Shown here: positions 18,552 to 28,462 of the stretch, one piece after another | Layout: each line of letters opens with the position of its first letter | Numbering within the stretch: position 1 is the stretch's first letter | NCBI RefSeq assembly: GCF_013266735.1 | Contig: NZ_JABSNU010000001.1 | Location: 310,001-374,000 of the forward strand | Source: Pedobacter foliorum | Lineage (GTDB): Bacteria > Bacteroidota > Bacteroidia > Sphingobacteriales > Sphingobacteriaceae | DNA length: 64,000 nt | Reading direction: 5' to 3' | Program-made: the position numbers and the translations under genes | The notes under the pieces: generated by a model | Told to the model about the DNA's origin: nothing | Seen by the model: the letters and a program-made list of their open reading frames with translations, nothing else | Database searches by the model: none

Positions 18552-19409
18552 ATGATGACTACGGTAGAACAATCTCCGGCTTTGCCGCTATCTGACTACA
18601 TAAGGTGTTACAGCTTAAGAGATATAGATACCGAAGGGGAAGAGCTACCAAGACACATTCACGCCATAGATCAAATGTTTATGACTTTTTGGCTGAGCAA
18701 TACGCCCCTGGTAAGTCACACGCCATCATTGTTTAGCACAATCAATGCTGTACAGCAAGTTAATTTAAGAGAGCGTCCTTTGCTAGGATTGCAAACCAGT
18801 TTCAAAGGTCATTTAGCATTTAATGGGAAATATAGGTTCTTTAGTGTTGAATTTATAGCCAATGGGTTCTTCCGTATTTTTAACATCCCAGTGTATCACT
18901 TGAGTGATCGGTTATTACATAGTGATGATGTGATTGGTCACAATGTTCAATTTCTTCAAGAACAGCTGGAAGAAGCAATTGACATGCAAGAAATGGTTAA
19001 GGTGGCAAATCAGTTTTTCCTAAAAGCACTATTAAAGAATCAAGTCAAAAGCAATACTGACAGCATTACGGCAGCATCCAACGCAATTCAAAAATGTCAT
19101 AACCCGCTAAATATTAAAGCGCTTGCTAATCAAGTTAACATGAGTTTAAGGGGGTTAGAACGTCATTTCACTGAACAGATTGGTATACCTCCTAAACTAC
19201 TGATCAGAATAGTAAGGTTTAATAAAGTGCTTCAATCAAAAATGATACATCCAGATAGAAGCTGGACAAATATTGCAAACAGTTATGATTATTTTGATCA
19301 GATGCACCTGATTAAAGAATTTAAACTATTTACCGGTCATTCTCCCAATTCATTTCTCAGACAACTTCCCATTCCAATGCGGGAGCGTTTTGGCAAGGAA
19401 ATCAATTAA
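18552..19409 (+). CDS. AraC family transcriptional regulator
   Basis: A 285-residue regulator. The C-terminal AraC DNA-binding domain (residues about 180-275) has both HTH units: NIKALANQVNMSLRGLERHF and YDYFDQMHLIKEFKLFTGHSP. The N-terminal part matches the small-ligand or unknown domain common in Bacteroidota AraC proteins (DUF6597-like). The target is unknown; neighbours are mqo upstream and an exported hydrolase downstream. Confidence 0.9.
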   Translation: MMTTVEQSPALPLSDYIRCYSLRDIDTEGEELPRHIHAIDQMFMTFWLSNTPLVSHTPSLFSTINAVQQVNLRERPLLGLQTSFKGHLAFNGKYRFFSVEFIANGFFRIFNIPVYHLSDRLLHSDDVIGHNVQFLQEQLEEAIDMQEMVKVANQFFLKALLKNQVKSNTDSITAASNAIQKCHNPLNIKALANQVNMSLRGLERHFTEQIGIPPKLLIRIVRFNKVLQSKMIHPDRSWTNIANSYDYFDQMHLIKEFKLFTGHSPNSFLRQLPIPMRERFGKEIN

Positions 19410-19619
19410 TTTGGCAGTTTTCAATATTTCTACATTTTTCTCAGTAGCTGACTTAGTACGATGCCTGGCGAGTATCTGCGAACAATTCCACTGAAGGTAA
19501 GGCAAATAATTGCAGGGTAGAGTCTATGAAATTATAATAAGTATAGATAAGTTCTATCAGTTAGTATAGTAAGATTAAGCTGTTTTTTTGTATTTTAGAG
19601 TACCGCAAACCACTTTAGA

Positions 19620-22058
19620 ATGAAGAAAAACTCCCAAGTTCTCAGATGGAAATTAATATTTCCATTATTACTGCTATTTAACACAGCCTTCTCCCAAGAT
19701 GTCTACAAATTTACTGAAGGGCTATTATTGAAAAATGTCCACAAGTATGGAAGAGAAGCGCTTTACACTGATCTGTTAGCCTATCAACTTTTCACTAATA
19801 CACTTAAGCCGCCTACTGCAGATGCTGTATTTGGCACTAATAGCAGCGGGGAAGAAATGAAATGGCTTAAGGTCTCAGTCGATACGGCAGGGAGATTTAG
19901 AACTAGGTCTTTTAACGGAGGCTATATATACCTGACTTATAATTCAGATCAGGAGAAAACGACTTTGTTAAACATCAAAGGGAACAGTGCTGTATTTGTG
20001 AATGGTGTACTTCATGCAGGAGACCCATACTCTTCTGGCTGGATGTATGTTCCGGTAAACTTAAAGAAGGGATTGAATGAATTTTATGTGCGCGGACAGA
20101 ACTTAACAGCAAGCCTAATTTTTAGTAATAAACCAATTCTTTTAAACACAGAAGACGCGACACTTCCAAGCATCGTCAATGGAGACAATAATAACGGATT
20201 GAAAGGAGCAGTTGTGGTGATCAATTCTACCCAAAAGGAACTGACAAACTATAGTTTAAAAAGCAATCTGGAAGGAAAAGAAATGATTTCCGTGTTAGCT
20301 CCAATTCCAGCAATGTCTACCAGAAAAGTAATCTTTCAGTTTAATGGCGAAGCAGTGTCCGGTAAGAGCAAAGTAGATTGTAAACTTTATTTAATAAATG
20401 GAAATAAAACAATTGATGAGAATAAGGTAATTGTAGAGATAGCAGACCCATCTTCAGAAAAATACATGAATACCTTTGTAAGTAGTATAGATGGTAGTCT
20501 TCAATATTATGCTGTTGCACCTAAAACGGAAGCAAACCAGCCTGGTTCGGCATTGTTCTTTTCAGTTCATGGGGCAGGAGTAGAAGCAATTGGACAGGCC
20601 AGAGCATATCAATCTAAAGATTGGGGTAACCTTGTAGCGCCAACAAATCGCAGACCTAGAGGTTTTAACTGGGAAGATTGGGGTCGACTTGATGCACTGG
20701 AAGTTCTACAACTGGCAAAGGATAAATTTAAACCAAATCCTCAGCGCATTTACCTAACCGGTCACTCTATGGGTGGGCATGGCACTTGGTTTCTGGGTGC
20801 AACTTATCCAGATAATTGGGCCGGTATTGCACCATGTGCGGGTTACCCAACACTGAAAGGTTACGGCTCTGCCGATGGGTTAATTCCTGATAGCAGTTCA
20901 TCAGCCATCGGCAACATCCTACTTAGTGCAAGTAATCAAAGTGATGTATTCAAGCTTAAAAACAATTACAAATCCTTTGGTGTGTACATTCTTCATGGAG
21001 ATGCTGATCGCACGGTATCGGTTAACTATGCCCGTTCAATGAAAAAGACATTAGCAGAGTTCCATCAGGATTTCAGTTATTACGAATATCCGAATGGGTC
21101 ACACTGGTATGGAAATGAAAGCGTGGATTGGAATCCTCTTTTTGAATATTTTAAATGGCACAATAAGCCTGTAGATACCGCAGTGAATACATTAGATTTC
21201 ACAACAGCTAGTCCGGGTATTTCAGCTTCTTACTATTGGGCTACGATTCATCAGCAAACAATTCCACTTCAATATAGTAGGATTCAATTTAAAAGAGATA
21301 AAAATGCAGGCAGGATTACGGGAAGTACCCAGAATGTAAGACTCTTGAAAATAAGTTTAAAAGATTTTAGTGCAGGGAAGAGCATTGCAATTACTCTTGA
21401 TAGCTTGAATGAGGTTAATTATATAACCAAAACTGCAACAGATGAAATCTATTTACAGAAAGAAAGCAACAGCTGGCAAATCGCTACTGCAGTAAATTTG
21501 TCAGAGAAAGGGCCCCATAGGTATGGCACTTTTAAAGATGGCTTTAATAAAAAGATGGTTTTTGTATACAGCACAGTCGGAACTAAAGAAGAAAATGACT
21601 GGAGTGTAAATAAGGCTCGGTTTGATGCAGAAACCTGGTATTACAGGGGCAATGGGGCAGTTGACATCATTGCAGATAAGGTGTATTCCTTACCTACTTA
21701 CAAAGATAGAAATGTAGTTATCTACGGCAACGAGAATACCAACTCGGCGTGGAAACTCTTATTAAAAGATTGTCCTGTTCAGGTGAGCAGAAATACCGTA
21801 AAGGTTGGCGGAAACACCCTAACCGGAGATGATCTGGCGGCATATTTTGTATGGCCAATAAAGAATACCGAATCAAATACAGTATCTGTGATCGCCGGAA
21901 GTGGATTAAAGGGAATGAATGCTGCTTTAGCGAATCAGTATTTTGCAGGAGGAAGTGGATTCCCGGATTATATGGTGTATCGTTTAGCTATGCTTAAATC
22001 AGGTATAGATGAAGTTAAGGTAGCTGGATATTTCGATTATAACTGGAAAATAAAATAA
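19620..22058 (+). CDS. Exported alpha/beta-hydrolase, prolyl oligopeptidase-like
   Basis: An 812-residue exported hydrolase with signal peptide at residues 1-25 (cleavage near AFSQD). The N-terminal 300 residues look like beta-sandwich domains. The catalytic part lies at about 320-500: nucleophile S383 in GHSMGGHG, acid probably D461 or D463 in HGDADR, and H495 in GSHWYG. It resembles S9-type serine peptidases and esterases that act on polymer-derived substrates. No transporter or SusC/D pair is adjacent. Substrate is unknown. Confidence 0.85.
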   Translation: MKKNSQVLRWKLIFPLLLLFNTAFSQDVYKFTEGLLLKNVHKYGREALYTDLLAYQLFTNTLKPPTADAVFGTNSSGEEMKWLKVSVDTAGRFRTRSFNGGYIYLTYNSDQEKTTLLNIKGNSAVFVNGVLHAGDPYSSGWMYVPVNLKKGLNEFYVRGQNLTASLIFSNKPILLNTEDATLPSIVNGDNNNGLKGAVVVINSTQKELTNYSLKSNLEGKEMISVLAPIPAMSTRKVIFQFNGEAVSGKSKVDCKLYLINGNKTIDENKVIVEIADPSSEKYMNTFVSSIDGSLQYYAVAPKTEANQPGSALFFSVHGAGVEAIGQARAYQSKDWGNLVAPTNRRPRGFNWEDWGRLDALEVLQLAKDKFKPNPQRIYLTGHSMGGHGTWFLGATYPDNWAGIAPCAGYPTLKGYGSADGLIPDSSSSAIGNILLSASNQSDVFKLKNNYKSFGVYILHGDADRTVSVNYARSMKKTLAEFHQDFSYYEYPNGSHWYGNESVDWNPLFEYFKWHNKPVDTAVNTLDFTTASPGISASYYWATIHQQTIPLQYSRIQFKRDKNAGRITGSTQNVRLLKISLKDFSAGKSIAITLDSLNEVNYITKTATDEIYLQKESNSWQIATAVNLSEKGPHRYGTFKDGFNKKMVFVYSTVGTKEENDWSVNKARFDAETWYYRGNGAVDIIADKVYSLPTYKDRNVVIYGNENTNSAWKLLLKDCPVQVSRNTVKVGGNTLTGDDLAAYFVWPIKNTESNTVSVIAGSGLKGMNAALANQYFAGGSGFPDYMVYRLAMLKSGIDEVKVAGYFDYNWKIK

Positions 22059-22125
22059 GGCCAGGCCTAATACACTACCTTAAAAACAATTTTTATAATT
22101 TATACGTTTGACTATAAACAGAAAA

Positions 22126-24555
22126 ATGCCGCGCTGGTCTAAAATAACACTCAAAGTATTAGGAGTCCTTATAGGGCTGGTTCTCCTTATTTTCTCTGCA
22201 CTTGCTTTATATGTCAATTCAAATAAAAAGAGTCTGCTCCAAACCATTACTCAGAAGCTCAATAAAAACCTCAGTGGTACACTTACAATTGAAAGCATGG
22301 ATCCCACCTTTTTACGTGGGTTTCCGGGAGTATCCATTAGCCTGAAAAACGTAGTAATGAAAGATAGCCTATGGAAAAACCATCAGCATACGCTTTTGAG
22401 AGCTAAAGAGCTTGAGGTGGCCGTAAACACTTTATCGCTGCTTAAAGGCACCATAGAAATCAAAAAAATTGGCATTAATGATGCCGAGATATACCTTTTT
22501 ACGGATAGCAACGGGTATAGCAACACCTCGATCTTTAGAAAGAAAGACAAAACTAAAAAGCCAAAAGATGATAGCCAATCATCTACAGAAATAAGAAAGT
22601 TCACTTTACACAACGTCAGTTTTGTAGTAGATAATAAAAAAGGACATAAGCTATTCCAGTTTGATATTTATGATTTAAAAGGCAATATGGATTACCCGTT
22701 ATTGGGCGGTTGGGACGCAGAGCTTAAACTGAAAACACTAGCCAGAAGTCTGGCCTTTAACACCAGAAGAGGAAGTTTTATTAAAGATAAACTTTTAGAA
22801 GGGCCATTTAAAGTTAGCTATAATGACGATTCGGGTATTGTATTGGTAGCACCAAATACTTTAAATATTGGTAATGATCCATTTATAATAGGAGCTAAGT
22901 TTGATACTGCTAAGGAAAACACAGATTTCACCATCAATATTGAAACTAAGAACATCTTGTGGCGTGATGCCTCGGCTCTTTTAGCCCCTAATATTACCGC
23001 CAAGCTTAACATGTTTGACCTTAAGCAACCCATTCATGTTTACTGTACATTGGCTGGAAACATGGGGCCTGGTGGGGACCCGTCCATAAATGTAAAAGCC
23101 TTGGTGAAAGATAACATATTGACAACTCCCGGCGGCGTTGTTGATGACTGTAATTTTATAGGGGTATTTACCAATAGCTATATTACAGGTAAGGGCATCA
23201 GTGATGAAAACTCGGCAATTAAGCTATTTAGTTTTAAAGGTAGTTATGCGCAAATACCATTCTCCATTGATACAGCGTTCATCAACAATCTAGACAAACC
23301 AATTGCGACAGGGATATTTAAATCACAATTTGAAATAGCCAAACTCAATAATATTATAGGAGAGGAGATGCTTAAATTTGGTAAAGGCACTGCCAATGTA
23401 AAGCTTGCTTATCGCGCAGACATTGTAGACTTCAAACTCACAAAACCCTTCGTTAAAGGCTTGGTAGATATTCAAAATGCAGATGTTAGTTATGTTCCCC
23501 GTAGGGTAAATTTTAAGAATACGGCCATTTCGCTCACTTTTACCGACCATGATCTTTATATCAAAAACATTCGCTTACAAAGCGGTAAGAGTGTGGTGTT
23601 CATGGAAGGATCGGTAAGCAATTTCTTAAACCTATATTATACAGACCCCGAAAAAATATTGTTAAACTGGAAAATAAGAAGCCCTCAGATCCATTTAGCT
23701 GAGTTCATCGGCTTTCTTGGCACTAGAAAGCCAAAAGCAAAAAAGAGAAGTAAACAGTCTAATTTCTCTGAGAACCTCAACGAACTCTTTGAAAAGAGCC
23801 AGGTAAACATGAGTCTTAAAGTCGACAAGATTTATTACAATAAGTTTTTAGCCACGAACGCAAATGCCGATTTATTACTTTCGGAAAATGGTATAGCCAT
23901 TAAAAATGTGAGCGTCAAACATGCGGGAGGATCAGTTTCATTAAATGGTACTATAGCTCAAAAGGGCAGCACCAATAACTTTAAACTGAACACCGTGATC
24001 AATAATGTCGATATTAAACACTTTTTTTATTCCTTTGATAACTTTGGCATGAAAACCCTTACCTCTAAGAACCTAAGGGGATTTCTATCATCTAAAACAA
24101 ATATCTCCGGTGTTATTAGTGATAAGGGGAACTTACTGCCTAATTCATTATATGGGAGTATAGTTTTTGATTTACAAAAGGGCGCATTACTAAGCTTTGA
24201 GCCAGTAAAAAGTGTAGGTAAGTTTGCCTTTCCTTTTAGAGATCTCGACAATATTACTTTTACCAACCTGAATGGAAAGTTTGATGTACGCGGACAAAAG
24301 ATTACCATCAACCCAATGCAAATTAATTCAAGCTTGTTAAATATGGATATTGCGGGGGTATATTCCATGTCGACAGGAACCAATATTACGTTAGATATCC
24401 CTTTAAGAAATCCTAAAAAAGATGCAGACATTACAAATAAAAAGGAAAAAAGAGAACGAAGGATGAAAGGAATTGTGCTACATTTACTAGCAACCGATGG
24501 CGAGGATGGAAAGATTAAGATTAAATTGAATAGAAACCGCGATAAAACAAAATAA
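22126..24555 (+). CDS. AsmA family membrane-anchored protein
   Basis: A large protein of the AsmA/TamB-like group, tied to outer-membrane lipid or protein homeostasis. One N-terminal membrane segment (residues about 10-31 of this start) anchors a long periplasmic region rich in beta strands. The N-terminal AsmA region carries LSGTLTIESMDPTFLRGFPGVS, and a C-terminal AsmA region ends in a lysine/arginine-rich tail. The start was placed at the ATG at 22126; a TTG at 22108 is in frame but adds only six residues. It follows the hydrolase gene by 67 nt and precedes an OsmC gene. Confidence 0.86.
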   Translation: MPRWSKITLKVLGVLIGLVLLIFSALALYVNSNKKSLLQTITQKLNKNLSGTLTIESMDPTFLRGFPGVSISLKNVVMKDSLWKNHQHTLLRAKELEVAVNTLSLLKGTIEIKKIGINDAEIYLFTDSNGYSNTSIFRKKDKTKKPKDDSQSSTEIRKFTLHNVSFVVDNKKGHKLFQFDIYDLKGNMDYPLLGGWDAELKLKTLARSLAFNTRRGSFIKDKLLEGPFKVSYNDDSGIVLVAPNTLNIGNDPFIIGAKFDTAKENTDFTINIETKNILWRDASALLAPNITAKLNMFDLKQPIHVYCTLAGNMGPGGDPSINVKALVKDNILTTPGGVVDDCNFIGVFTNSYITGKGISDENSAIKLFSFKGSYAQIPFSIDTAFINNLDKPIATGIFKSQFEIAKLNNIIGEEMLKFGKGTANVKLAYRADIVDFKLTKPFVKGLVDIQNADVSYVPRRVNFKNTAISLTFTDHDLYIKNIRLQSGKSVVFMEGSVSNFLNLYYTDPEKILLNWKIRSPQIHLAEFIGFLGTRKPKAKKRSKQSNFSENLNELFEKSQVNMSLKVDKIYYNKFLATNANADLLLSENGIAIKNVSVKHAGGSVSLNGTIAQKGSTNNFKLNTVINNVDIKHFFYSFDNFGMKTLTSKNLRGFLSSKTNISGVISDKGNLLPNSLYGSIVFDLQKGALLSFEPVKSVGKFAFPFRDLDNITFTNLNGKFDVRGQKITINPMQINSSLLNMDIAGVYSMSTGTNITLDIPLRNPKKDADITNKKEKRERRMKGIVLHLLATDGEDGKIKIKLNRNRDKTK

Positions 24556-24585
24556 ACCTTTTAATAATCACCTTAATTAATTGAA

Positions 24586-24996
24586 ATGAAACGTAATGCA
24601 ACAGCCGTTTGGAATGGCACTATTAAAGAAGGTTCAGGCAACCTGACAACCGACAGCAAAGTACTTGATAAAACCCAATATTCATTCAATAGTCGCTTCG
24701 CCGATGGAATTGGGACCAATCCAGAAGAACTGATGGCTGCTGCCCATGCAGGTTGTTTCACGATGAAATTAAGCTTAGACTTAACTGAAGCTGGTTTTAA
24801 TCCCACTTCTTTAGAAACCAAAGCCACAGTAGCTCTAGATAACGGGGTGATTACTACTTCCCACCTTGTGCTAAAAGCTCAGATCCCCGGAATTGACGAT
24901 GCTAAATTTCAGGAAATTGCAGCGGGTTCCAAAGCTACCTGCCCCGTAAGTAAAGCCTATAATGTGGAGATTAGTTTGGAAGCGTCTTTGGTCTAA
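24586..24996 (+). CDS. OsmC-type peroxiredoxin
   Basis: Thiol peroxidase that reduces organic hydroperoxides; cytosolic homodimer. The two active cysteines are C57 (AHAGCFTM) and C119 (ATCPVSKAY), and the partner residues R37 and E48 are at typical places. Length (136) is that of OsmC proper. It is 30 nt after the AsmA gene and followed by a strong terminator. Confidence 0.95.
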   Translation: MKRNATAVWNGTIKEGSGNLTTDSKVLDKTQYSFNSRFADGIGTNPEELMAAAHAGCFTMKLSLDLTEAGFNPTSLETKATVALDNGVITTSHLVLKAQIPGIDDAKFQEIAAGSKATCPVSKAYNVEISLEASLV

Positions 24997-25021
24997 TGAA
25001 TTTTTAGATAAACTTATTCCC

Positions 25022-25059
25022 AAAACCTCCTTTTTATTTAATAATTAGGAGGTTTTTTT
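25022..25059 (+). terminator. Rho-independent terminator after osmC-type gene
   Basis: Perfect 10-bp stem AAAACCTCCT (25022-25031) and AGGAGGTTTT (25047-25056) with a T run, 25 nt after the stop. Confidence 0.88.
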
Positions 25060-25133
25060 ATTCTATAGTTACGAGATACGCCGTAATTTATCTATTTTCG
25101 GATTTTCAAGCCAAATAAACTATAAAACCACAA

Positions 25134-26168
25134 ATGACCAAGTCTATACTTGTTTTGAAATTAGGTTCGGCCTCAATTACTACCGCTAAAGGGGAGATTG
25201 ATGAGGCTATAATTGCAGATATAACCAGGCAAGTGGCAGAACTTGCTAATAACCACCATTTAATACTGGTTTCTTCAGGTGCAGTTGCTGCCGGAAAAAA
25301 GTTCATTAAGAACTACAAAGGTAAAATCAGTGAAAGAAAAGCAGCGGCTTCAATAGGAAACCCGCTATTGTTGAGTACATATTCAAAACATTTTAAGCCC
25401 TACAATATTTCTATTGCCCAAAGTTTGTGCGAAAGACAACACTTCTCTAACAGGACTCAGTTTCTCCAGTTAAAAGAAACTTATGAAGAATTATGGAAGA
25501 ATGGAGTCATACCAATTGCTAATGAAAATGACGTAGTAAGTAATTTAGAACTAAAATTCTCTGATAATGACGAACTTGCAACGCTATTAGGTGTTGGATT
25601 TGGTGCCTCACTTATTCTTTTAGGAACATCCGTACCCGGTGTATTAGATAAGGAAGGCAATGTAATAGATAAAATAGATGCGATCAATAACGATGTTTTT
25701 TCTTTAGCCAACAAGAATACATCGGAAGTTGGATTAGGCGGAATGATCTCCAAACTAACTTTTGCTAATCTGGCCTCAACCATGGGAATTAAGGTTGTTA
25801 TTTTTGGTGTAAGAACGCCAGATGGCATACTTAAAGCAGCAAAAGGAGAGTCGGGCACGATATGTACACCTAAAGACTGCTCTATATCTGCAAGAAATAA
25901 ATGGCTTGCAAGCGGAAGTTTGGTAACCGGCAGACTTAAGGTTGATGCAGGAGCAAGCGAAGCAATCAGGAAAAGAAAAAGCTTACTTGCAGTTGGAGTA
26001 AAATCAATTGAGGTTAATTTCGCCAATGGCGAAATATTTGAAATTATTGATGAGGAAAATAACATTGTTGCCGTTGCTCTGGCCAAAGTTTCATCAAGCA
26101 CAATTAGTAAAAACGCTAAACAACATAACCTGGAGATAGCCAATGCCAGTGATATTGTAATATTATAA
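25134..26168 (+). CDS. proB: Glutamate 5-kinase
   Basis: First step of proline synthesis: ATP-dependent phosphorylation of glutamate, cytosolic. The amino acid kinase domain starts at VLKLGSASITT and includes LVSSGAVAAGKK and NENDVVSN. A C-terminal PUA-like domain is present (residues about 265-344, KSLLAVGVKSIEVNFANGE). Total length 344. proA begins one nucleotide after the stop, so the two are translationally linked. Confidence 0.95.
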   Translation: MTKSILVLKLGSASITTAKGEIDEAIIADITRQVAELANNHHLILVSSGAVAAGKKFIKNYKGKISERKAAASIGNPLLLSTYSKHFKPYNISIAQSLCERQHFSNRTQFLQLKETYEELWKNGVIPIANENDVVSNLELKFSDNDELATLLGVGFGASLILLGTSVPGVLDKEGNVIDKIDAINNDVFSLANKNTSEVGLGGMISKLTFANLASTMGIKVVIFGVRTPDGILKAAKGESGTICTPKDCSISARNKWLASGSLVTGRLKVDAGASEAIRKRKSLLAVGVKSIEVNFANGEIFEIIDEENNIVAVALAKVSSSTISKNAKQHNLEIANASDIVIL

Positions 26169-26169
26169 A

Positions 26170-27423
26170 ATGATAATGGAATCAATAGAAGACCAGTTAA
26201 TTAGTGCACAAAATGCCAAAAAATCCATATCAACGCTCAGCGATAAGGATAAACAAGGTATAATCACCCGAATTGCACAAATTATTTCTGAGAGAAAAGA
26301 AGACATCATTGCTGAGAATTTAAAGGACCTGGAGAAGATGTCTGATGCCGACCCCAAAAAGGATCGTCTTCTGTTAAATTCTGAAAGAATTATTGAACTT
26401 AGTAAAAGCTTGGTGGATGTTTCAAATCTTGAAGATCCAACAAACAAAATCCTTTCTGAAAAAACAATTGACAACGGACTTTTCATTCAAAAAAGAACAG
26501 TTCCGCTAGGTGTTGTTGGTGTAATTTACGAATCAAGGCCAAATGTTACCCTTGATGTAGCTGCATTGTGTATTAGATCGGGGAACGTTTGTCTGCTTAG
26601 AGGCGGTCAAGATGCTTACCATACCAATCTGTTTGTGGTTTCTTTAATTCAGCAGGTGCTTGCAGAAAGTAACCTTGACATCAACATCGTACAACAGCTT
26701 CCTGCAGAAAGAAAGTATATTTTAGACATCCTAACTGCAGAAAAATACATCGACGTAATCATCCCCCGCGGCTCTAATCAACTTATTGAATTCGTTCGCA
26801 AAAACGCTTTAGTACCAGTTATTGAGACAGGAGCAGGGGTTTGTCACACTTATGTGGAAGAGACGGCTAAACTTCCTGATGCAGCTAAAATAGTGGTAAA
26901 TGCCAAGGTATCCAGACCCTCTGTTTGTAATGCTTTAGACACTGTTTTAATAGACAGGAAAGTAGCACAACCATTCCTGGAAATACTTGCGCCTCTACTT
27001 GCCGGATATAACGTTGAGATATTTTCGGATGAAGATTCTTATAAGATATTAAAGGATCAAAACTATCCTTTAATTAATAAAGCCGAACCTGAAGATTTTG
27101 GAAGAGAATTTCTAGATTTTAAATGCTCTGTAAAAATTGTGGATAGTACTGATGAAGCGCTTGATCATATTGCAAAGTTTTCATCAAAACATTCTGAAGC
27201 CATCATCACACAAGATGCTGTTAAGACAGAATTATTCCTGAACCAGGTTGATGCCGCTGTAGTGTATTTAAATGCTTCTACAAGGTTTACAGATGGACAG
27301 GTTTTCGGATTAGGCGCCGAAATTGGAATATCTACTCAGAAGCTACATGCAAGAGGGCCATTTGCACTTGAAAAACTAGTTACAGAAAAATGGATCGTTA
27401 AGGGTGAGGGGCAAGTAAGATGA
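26170..27423 (+). CDS. proA: Glutamate-5-semialdehyde dehydrogenase
   Basis: Second step of proline synthesis: NADPH reduction of glutamyl-5-phosphate to the semialdehyde. The protein is 417 residues, normal for ProA. The catalytic cysteine lies in ETGAGVCHTYV and the substrate-region signature GVIYESRPNVT is clear. An ATG two codons later (26176) is an equal candidate start. It is the middle gene of proB-proA-lacI-type, with the stop overlapping the next start (ATGA). Confidence 0.96.
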   Translation: MIMESIEDQLISAQNAKKSISTLSDKDKQGIITRIAQIISERKEDIIAENLKDLEKMSDADPKKDRLLLNSERIIELSKSLVDVSNLEDPTNKILSEKTIDNGLFIQKRTVPLGVVGVIYESRPNVTLDVAALCIRSGNVCLLRGGQDAYHTNLFVVSLIQQVLAESNLDINIVQQLPAERKYILDILTAEKYIDVIIPRGSNQLIEFVRKNALVPVIETGAGVCHTYVEETAKLPDAAKIVVNAKVSRPSVCNALDTVLIDRKVAQPFLEILAPLLAGYNVEIFSDEDSYKILKDQNYPLINKAEPEDFGREFLDFKCSVKIVDSTDEALDHIAKFSSKHSEAIITQDAVKTELFLNQVDAAVVYLNASTRFTDGQVFGLGAEIGISTQKLHARGPFALEKLVTEKWIVKGEGQVR

Positions 27424-28436
27424 AACCAGCATCAATAAAAGACATCGCCAGTAAGGCGAATGTATCCATTACTACTGTATCCTTTATTTTGAATGGCAAA
27501 GCGGAACAAATGCGCATTAGCAAAGCTGTCATTGAAAAGGTTAACCTCATCATTAAGGAACTTGATTTTAAACCAAATCAGATAGCACGAAGTTTAAGGA
27601 CCGGAAATACACAAACTATAGGATTGATCGTAGAAGATATCTCTAACCCTTTCTTTGCCAGTATTGCCCGTAAAATAGAAGACAAAGCTTACAAAAAGGG
27701 GTATAAAATCAGCTATTCAAGTACTGAAAATGATCCTGTTAAAGCCAAGGAGCTTATTGAAATGTTTAAGTCCAGACAGGTGGATGCCTATATTATTGCA
27801 CCCGTACCGGGAATTGAAAATGACATAAAGCAGTTACTCGCAGAGCGTATTCCTGTAGTAATATTCGACAGGAACCTTCCGGATATGGACGTAAACTGTG
27901 TGGTAGTAGACAACTTTAATGGAACCTATATTGCTACAAAGCATCTCATTGATACGGGCAAAAAGAACATTGCTTTTGTTACTGTCGATTTACATGTAGA
28001 TCAGATCAACAATCGTTTTTTAGGATACGAGAAAGCGCTCGAAGATCATGGTATACCGTTCAATAAAGATATTTATACTGAGATACCATTTGATAGTTCT
28101 GACGACAATACAAATGCACAATTGATGTTATTGTTCGAAAAGAACCCGCATATTGATGCCGTATTATTCTCTACCAACTATCTGGCCATTAAAGGCTTGT
28201 TGGTTTTGAAGACAATCAACAAAGTTGTCAATAGAGATTTAAGTGTTGTGGCCTACGATGATCACGATGTATTTAAGCTACATACACCACCAATTAGCGT
28301 TGTAGATCAGCCAATTGAAGAAATGGCCGAGAAGATCATTGATGTACTTCTAAATGAGCTTGCTTCGGCCAATAATACCTTGATAAAAAGAGAAGCCTGC
28401 AAGTTGATCTTGCAGCCTAAATTTATAGAAAGATGA
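27420..28436 (+). CDS. LacI family transcriptional regulator
   Basis: A 338-residue repressor-type protein. The N-terminal HTH (residues 4-50, SIKDIASKANVSITTVSFIL) and hinge NQIARSLRTG are followed by a periplasmic-binding-protein-like sensor domain (IGLIVEDISNPFFA, VVIFDRNLP, VVAYDDHDVFKLHTPPIS). Its start overlaps the proA stop by four bases, which is unusual: LacI proteins usually bind sugars, and its effector here is unknown. It may regulate the same operon or a distant sugar gene. The end of the gene is embedded in a terminator hairpin. Confidence 0.94.
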   Translation: MKPASIKDIASKANVSITTVSFILNGKAEQMRISKAVIEKVNLIIKELDFKPNQIARSLRTGNTQTIGLIVEDISNPFFASIARKIEDKAYKKGYKISYSSTENDPVKAKELIEMFKSRQVDAYIIAPVPGIENDIKQLLAERIPVVIFDRNLPDMDVNCVVVDNFNGTYIATKHLIDTGKKNIAFVTVDLHVDQINNRFLGYEKALEDHGIPFNKDIYTEIPFDSSDDNTNAQLMLLFEKNPHIDAVLFSTNYLAIKGLLVLKTINKVVNRDLSVVAYDDHDVFKLHTPPISVVDQPIEEMAEKIIDVLLNELASANNTLIKREACKLILQPKFIER

Positions 28437-28462
28437 TTTAGAGGTTTTTAAACCTCTAAATC
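28435..28462. terminator. Bidirectional terminator between convergent lacI-type and phosphohexomutase genes
   Basis: A 13-bp perfect stem, GATTTAGAGGTTT (28435-28447) and AAACCTCTAAATC (28450-28462), covers both stop codons of the two convergent genes. T-rich or A-rich sequence within the arms lets it act in both directions. Confidence 0.75.

Noticed and set aside
22108..22125. TTG start of the AsmA-like gene
   Set aside because: The ATG at 22126 gives a better N-terminus right before the membrane segment.
25481..26185. Long open frame (234 codons) on the minus strand
   Set aside because: Entirely antisense to proB, rich in serine, leucine and proline; a shadow of the real gene.
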